A stretch of DNA of 64,000 nt from Planctomycetota bacterium (GTDB taxonomy: Bacteria > Planctomycetota > Phycisphaerae > Phycisphaerales > UBA1924): the NCBI GenBank assembly GCA_018242625.1, contig JAFEBO010000003.1, forward strand, positions 434,001 through 498,000, given 5' to 3'. The position numbers were made by a program, and so were the translations under genes. Each line of letters begins with the position of its first letter. Positions within the stretch are counted from its first letter, which is position 1. Below are positions 63,163 to 64,000 of the stretch, piece after piece. The notes under the pieces are model-generated. The model saw only the letters and a list, made by a program, of their open reading frames with translations, ran no database searches and was not told where the DNA came from.

Positions 63163-63450
63163 ATGCCCGCCACCGTCCGACTCCGCGCCCTCAACGGCAC
63201 TCCCCTGCAAGATCCAGCCACCCGCCGCACGGTCGAAGCCTCCGCCCGCTCCCTGGCCGACCGCGAAGGAGTGAAACTGCTGGCTCTGGAGATCGCCCCG
63301 GACGGCATCACCATCACGCTCGATGCCGAACGGATCGTGGGTCTCGGTTTCCTGGCCGAGCTGCGCCGGTCCACCAACACCTGGTACGAACAGAAATACC
63401 GCGACGGCCCGCTCTGGGGAACGCCGGCTCCGGGAACCGAATGGGAATGA
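63163..63450 (+). CDS. small hypothetical protein
   Basis: 95 residues from the ATG at 63163 (MPATVRLRALNGTPLQDPAT). Charged, soluble, no signal or membrane segment; ends with RSTNTWYEQKYRDGPLWGTP and a Glu-Trp-Glu terminus. The stop overlaps a possible start of the heptosyltransferase gene (ATGA at 63447), suggesting coupling to it. No family is recognised. Confidence 0.6.
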   Translation: MPATVRLRALNGTPLQDPATRRTVEASARSLADREGVKLLALEIAPDGITITLDAERIVGLGFLAELRRSTNTWYEQKYRDGPLWGTPAPGTEWE

Positions 63451-64000
63451 GCGTTCGCTACAGTGACGCGATGCCGGGAGTTTCCAAGCCTCTTCGCCTG
63501 CTGGTGGTCTGCCCTTCCTGGCTTGGCGACTGCGTCATGGCGACCCCGGCCTGCAGGGCGCTCCGAGAAGAACTTCCCGGCGCCTTCATCGGGGCCCTGG
63601 TTCGCCCCGGAATGGAAGAGCTCTTCGCCGGCCTTCCTTTCTTTGATGAACTCCACGTCGCCCGTTCTTCGGGCGTCATGGGACCAAAGTTCGTGGCGGC
63701 AAAGGTCCGCCCCCGCAGGTACGACACCACCCTGCTGCTGACCAACTCGTTCTCGAGCGCCCTGACCGTCCGGATCGCCGGGATTCCCCGGCGCGTGGGT
63801 TACGACCGGGATGCCCGCGGGCTGCTGCTCACAGACCGGCTCAAGGCGCCGCTCCGGGCCAACGGGAAGTTTGCGCCGATCCCCGCTGTGGAGTACTACC
63901 TCGCCGCCGCGGGGCGCGTGCTGGGATCGGATGTTTCGAAATACGCAAATCGACTTTCACTTTTCGTAACACCCGGTGAGGAAAACGCGGCCGACGCCAT
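63447..64000 (+). CDS. ADP-heptose--LPS heptosyltransferase II-like glycosyltransferase (3' end outside window)
   Basis: About 184 residues of the N-terminal domain of a family 9 glycosyltransferase. LRLLVVCPSWLGDCVMATPA is the WaaF/WaaC-type start; then RALREELPGAFIGALVRPGM, DTTLLLTNSFSSALTVRIAG and IPRRVGYDRDARGLLLTDRL follow as in RfaF. These enzymes add heptose or related sugars to the lipopolysaccharide core, in line with a Gram-negative envelope. The start is either the ATG at 63447, overlapping the previous stop, or the in-frame ATG at 63471. The second, nucleotide-sugar-binding domain is beyond the window. Confidence 0.88.
   Translation, partial: MSVRYSDAMPGVSKPLRLLVVCPSWLGDCVMATPACRALREELPGAFIGALVRPGMEELFAGLPFFDELHVARSSGVMGPKFVAAKVRPRRYDTTLLLTNSFSSALTVRIAGIPRRVGYDRDARGLLLTDRLKAPLRANGKFAPIPAVEYYLAAAGRVLGSDVSKYANRLSLFVTPGEENAADA

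Overview
The window looks like chromosomal DNA from a GC-rich planctomycete, most likely of the class Phycisphaerae. This is inferred from gene content: seven intact secreted proteins end in the Cys-bounded double EF-hand 'GC-type dockerin' tail, there is a large Ser/Thr kinase of planctomycete layout, and Gram-negative envelope genes are present. No rRNA, tRNA, CRISPR array, integrase or transposase was recognised.

Layout. 1-4.0 kb: the 5' part of rpoB (cut by the window edge), rplL with its own terminator, and a DUF4239-type membrane protein, all on the minus strand. 4.0-8.2 kb (plus): a BtuF-like binding lipoprotein, argS, a VOC protein and an SGNH hydrolase. 8.2-24.2 kb: a minus-strand cluster of six dockerin-tailed exported proteins (unknown beta protein, animal-type transglutaminase, CotH kinase/lamin-tail protein, kelch protein, subtilase, WNG-repeat propeller), interrupted by a plus-strand mutarotase and accompanied by two decayed copies of the last member. 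A seventh dockerin protein lies at 32.1-33.1 kb. 24.2-30.3 kb: an accessory region with dispersed CACGGAG-type repeats, two paralogous small proteins at its edges and, between them, a membrane protein, a methyltransferase fused to an Mrr-like nuclease, and an HNH-like protein. 30.3-52 kb: housekeeping genes including an isolated atpA, cdaA-cdaR (c-di-AMP), an Nfu-type protein, mutY, a GT2 glycosyltransferase, a permease and fusion protein of a DevBC-like exporter, a TrmH-family methyltransferase, uppP, serA, an iron/B12-type ABC ATPase, two YkgJ-type Cys-cluster proteins, a SpoIIE-type phosphatase, rnr, an NDUFA9-like reductase and an MsbA-like exporter. 52-64 kb: class I aldolase, Ser/Thr kinase, a three-gene homocitrate-route lysine operon, two hypothetical or DUF4230 genes, a small hypothetical gene and the start of a heptosyltransferase gene.

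The most interesting system is at 56.56-61.02 kb. Fused homoaconitase, homoisocitrate dehydrogenase and a fungal-like homocitrate synthase are preceded by a 23-residue leader ORF with five AAA lysine codons. Behind it are two mutually exclusive stems (12-bp antiterminator and 12-bp terminator). This is the arrangement expected of ribosome-mediated lysine attenuation of an alpha-aminoadipate pathway operon. The second highlight is a dockerin-tailed transglutaminase whose catalytic core reads like a metazoan tissue transglutaminase.
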